Of a stretch of DNA of 64,000 bases, positions 62,071-64,000 are shown piece after piece. Source of the DNA: Candidatus Methylomirabilota bacterium. GTDB taxonomy: Bacteria > Methylomirabilota > Methylomirabilia > Rokubacteriales > CSP1-6. Numbering within the stretch: position 1 is the stretch's first letter; every line of letters starts with the position of its first letter. The notes beneath the pieces are model-generated. The model saw only the letters and a list, made by a program, of their open reading frames with translations. It was not told the DNA's origin and did no database searches. The stretch covers positions 1 to 64,000 of the forward strand of contig DASTYT010000052.1 in assembly GCA_035764725.1 (NCBI GenBank), written 5' to 3'. The position numbers were made by a program, and so were the translations under genes.

Positions 62071-64000
62071 CTACCGTGCGACGCGGGCAGCCGAGGCGGC
62101 GGCGATGAGCGAGACGCCGGGCTCGATCCGCGCGTTGGTCAGATCCACGGTGACCCGGAGCGCGCGGAGCCCTGTCACGCCCTGAAGCTCGTCCAGCTCG
62201 AGGTATTCCACCTCGGGGGTCAGGAAGCGGAGGGACTGAAGGTAGGCGATGTACTCCTTGTACTCGGCGGCCTCGGAGGGCTGCGAGTACACCAGCGCGA
62301 TCTTGCCCGGCTGGGTGAGCCGCTCCGTCGTCCCGCGCACCACCGCCTTGTCGATCCGCTTCTTCATGATCTCGTAGCGGACGTTGTAGGCGCCGTCGAC
62401 ATCGAAGCGCTTCTCGTCGAACCGGAAGCGGATGGCCAGGGGGGCGTGCTGGATCAGGATCAGATTGGTGATGTCCAGCGGCTGCGGTAGGCGCGGCTTG
62501 AGCGCTTCGACCTGCGCGGCGATGCCACACGCCACCATGAGCTGCCAGAGCCGCAGGTTGCGGAGGTGGAGCGGGGTGAAGCCGTCCGTCTCGAGCAGGG
62601 AGGCGCCCGCGTAGATGCTGTAGTCCACGCCGTCGGTGCGCTGCATCTCGAAGAAGTGGCGGCACGCCGCCTGGGCGGCATCCTCCTCGGCGTCCAGGAA
62701 CGAGAGGATCGCGTCGTTGATGAGGGTCACGCTCGTCTCGAAATCCCGCCGCCGGGATGCCACCGCGCCCTGCTGGGGATCGAGGGCGGCTCGGTAGGCC
62801 TCGATGCGCGCCCGGACCTCGGGCCCGTAGGTCTCGAGGTGATCGAACAGCGTCTCCACCTCGGCCCGCAGGAAGGCGATGAGCGTCGCCTCGTCGCCGG
62901 CGCGGAGGTTCAACTCCACCGCCTCGGCATGACGCTCCACCCGGTGCCGCAGATGATCGAGGATGTGCATGGGCCGGGCGCGGTGCGCGGCCTCCAGTAC
63001 GTCCCGGGCGAGGCCGAGCTGGGCAGAGAGGTCGGACTGGATGGCCCACGCGCGATGCGTGGAGGAGCCCCGGATGTCCGCGAGCGCGTAGAGTGGATAC
63101 ACGTCGCGGAAGACGATGGTCTCCATCTCGGTGGGCCGGCCGTCGTCTTCGGCCTCGGCCTTCTCGAAGCTCGCGAGCGCGGCCTGGCGGAAGCGCCACT
63201 CCACGGTGGGGTGGATGGCCGTGCACTTCTCCTTGATGAGGGCCTGGACGCGGCTCTCCAGCTCATCCATGCTGCGCTTCACCGCCACCGCGAAGAGGGG
63301 CAGCACCTGGAGCAGCGACGGAGTATGGGTCACGTTGAGCGCACCGGGCTCGGTGGAGATCAGCTCGAAGCTCCCGATGAGGGCGTCCTCGTAGAAGAGG
63401 GGCGCCGCCACCAGGCTGCGATAGCCGGCGGCAAGCAGCTCGTCCTCCACGCGGGTGCGATTGGGATGCGTCTGGAGGTCCTCGACGATGAGGGGCCGCC
63501 GCTCGAGCGCGGCGCGCTCGTAGACGGAGCCCGCGAAATCGGAGAGGCGAAGGTGCGTCGAGTCCGCGAAGATGCACGAGTTCTCGAACTGGGACCCATG
63601 GTTGAGCGCGAGCACCCGGTCGCCGTCGATGGCGGCCAGCCCGAGCTCCACCTCCGGGCGGCGCAGCAGCACGCGCAGCTTGTCGCGCAGGCCCAGGAAG
63701 CGGCCGGTCGAGACGATCGACTCCTTCTCGATGAGGTCGCGCTCGATCGCGGAGATCACCTCCGGACCGGTGACCTCCACCGCCTGGAACACCCCGAAGC
63801 CGCGGATGACGAAGCGGTCGCCGGGGAGCAGCTCGGTGAACGCCTTGGGATCCGCCACGTGCGCGCGGATCCGACGCACCGCCTCGTCCGACAGGGGCGG
63901 CACCTCGCCAATCACGTCCACCTCGAGGAATCGCCGGCTGGCGATCAGCTTGAAATAGCGGTCGAGCTTGGTGTCGGGGTCGTTGACGATGACGACCCAC
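62071..64000 (-). CDS. GAF-domain protein, 5' end beyond window
   Basis: The frame is open from the right edge to a stop at 62071 (643 codons visible). A GTG at 63921 is an internal codon, because coding sequence continues upstream (VVIVNDPDTKLDRYFKLIAS). A GAF fold lies at about 95-220 from that GTG: DKLRVLLRRPEVELGLAAID, IFADSTHLRLSDFAGSVYER, RPLIVEDLQTHPNRTRVEDE and SLVAAPLFYEDALIGSFELI. The C-terminal 380 residues are mostly helical (FRDVYPLYALADIRGSSTHR, ARPMHILDHLRHRVERHAEA) with no kinase, cyclase or GGDEF motif recognised. Likely a cytosolic sensor. Function unknown. Confidence 0.7.
   Translation of the reverse strand, partial: WVVIVNDPDTKLDRYFKLIASRRFLEVDVIGEVPPLSDEAVRRIRAHVADPKAFTELLPGDRFVIRGFGVFQAVEVTGPEVISAIERDLIEKESIVSTGRFLGLRDKLRVLLRRPEVELGLAAIDGDRVLALNHGSQFENSCIFADSTHLRLSDFAGSVYERAALERRPLIVEDLQTHPNRTRVEDELLAAGYRSLVAAPLFYEDALIGSFELISTEPGALNVTHTPSLLQVLPLFAVAVKRSMDELESRVQALIKEKCTAIHPTVEWRFRQAALASFEKAEAEDDGRPTEMETIVFRDVYPLYALADIRGSSTHRAWAIQSDLSAQLGLARDVLEAAHRARPMHILDHLRHRVERHAEAVELNLRAGDEATLIAFLRAEVETLFDHLETYGPEVRARIEAYRAALDPQQGAVASRRRDFETSVTLINDAILSFLDAEEDAAQAACRHFFEMQRTDGVDYSIYAGASLLETDGFTPLHLRNLRLWQLMVACGIAAQVEALKPRLPQPLDITNLILIQHAPLAIRFRFDEKRFDVDGAYNVRYEIMKKRIDKAVVRGTTERLTQPGKIALVYSQPSEAAEYKEYIAYLQSLRFLTPEVEYLELDELQGVTGLRALRVTVDLTNARIEPGVSLIAAASAARVAR

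Overview
The window is about 64 kb of very GC-rich DNA from a Gram-negative-type bacterium. It carries a complete actinobacterial-style proteasome set (Mpa/ARC ATPase, Dop, PrcB, PrcA, PafA) beside SecDF-YajC, RecG, RuvABC, Tgt/QueA, Rel, a fused Liv-type permease and a probable UGA-decoded AhpD-like selenoprotein. That combination, with GTG/TTG starts and long ATGA-coupled operons, suggests Candidatus Rokubacteria / Methylomirabilota (NC10 relatives). The taxon is an inference from gene content; no rRNA is present.

Layout. 0-2.8 kb (minus): rsmD (runs off the left edge) and recG. 2.9-14.2 kb: a mosaic stress/dormancy-like island with intact CBS-domain proteins, an archaeal-type fructose-1,6-bisphosphate aldolase/phosphatase, a formate/nitrite-type channel and UspA. 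Mixed among them are at least nine broken genes: rtcB, hsp20, a CBS gene, pcm, a second CBS pair, rtcA, a DUF4015 glycoside-hydrolase-like gene, ligA and a flavin-nucleotide-binding protein. Several have internal deletions as well as frameshifts, and rtcA has an in-frame TAG. 14.2-15.9 kb: rpmB with its own promoter, a bidirectional terminator, and a minus-strand unit of an AbiEi-like winged-helix protein followed by two lysine-rich micropeptides of 23 and 12 residues with excellent Shine-Dalgarno sites. 15.9-31.1 kb (minus): housekeeping genes (zincin, rel, secF, secD, yajC, tgt, queA, csaA-like, spoIID-like, DUF2905, ruvB, ruvA, ruvC, yebC, thioesterase, peptide-type solute-binding protein).

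31.4-38.0 kb (plus): the proteasome operon behind a sigma70-like promoter, in the order mpa, dop, prcB, a 25-codon coupled ORF, prcA, pafA. No pup gene was found. 38.0-43.4 kb (plus): glycogen branching enzyme (one frameshift), GlgX debranching enzyme, and a Glu/Leu-type dehydrogenase. 43.5-49.8 kb: a broken small membrane protein gene, then minus-strand GT2 and GT39/ArnT-like glycosyltransferases, an ICMT-like methyltransferase and a 946-residue reductase-hydratase fusion.

49.8-50.4 kb (plus): a carboxymuconolactone-decarboxylase/AhpD-like gene whose redox motif reads C-R-H-UGA. The frame stays open on both sides of the UGA, and a perfect 8-bp hairpin with a CGGUG loop begins 11 nt after it. 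This is the strongest novelty candidate. 50.4-62.0 kb (minus): one long catabolic operon encoding a Liv-type ABC transporter, a DUF169 protein, an enamidase-like amidohydrolase, a DUF1185 protein, an LLM flavin oxidoreductase, a molybdenum hydroxylase large subunit and an unrecognised 351-residue protein. Its content suggests uptake and breakdown of an N-heterocyclic or amide compound. 62.1-64 kb (minus): a GAF-domain protein that enters from the right edge.
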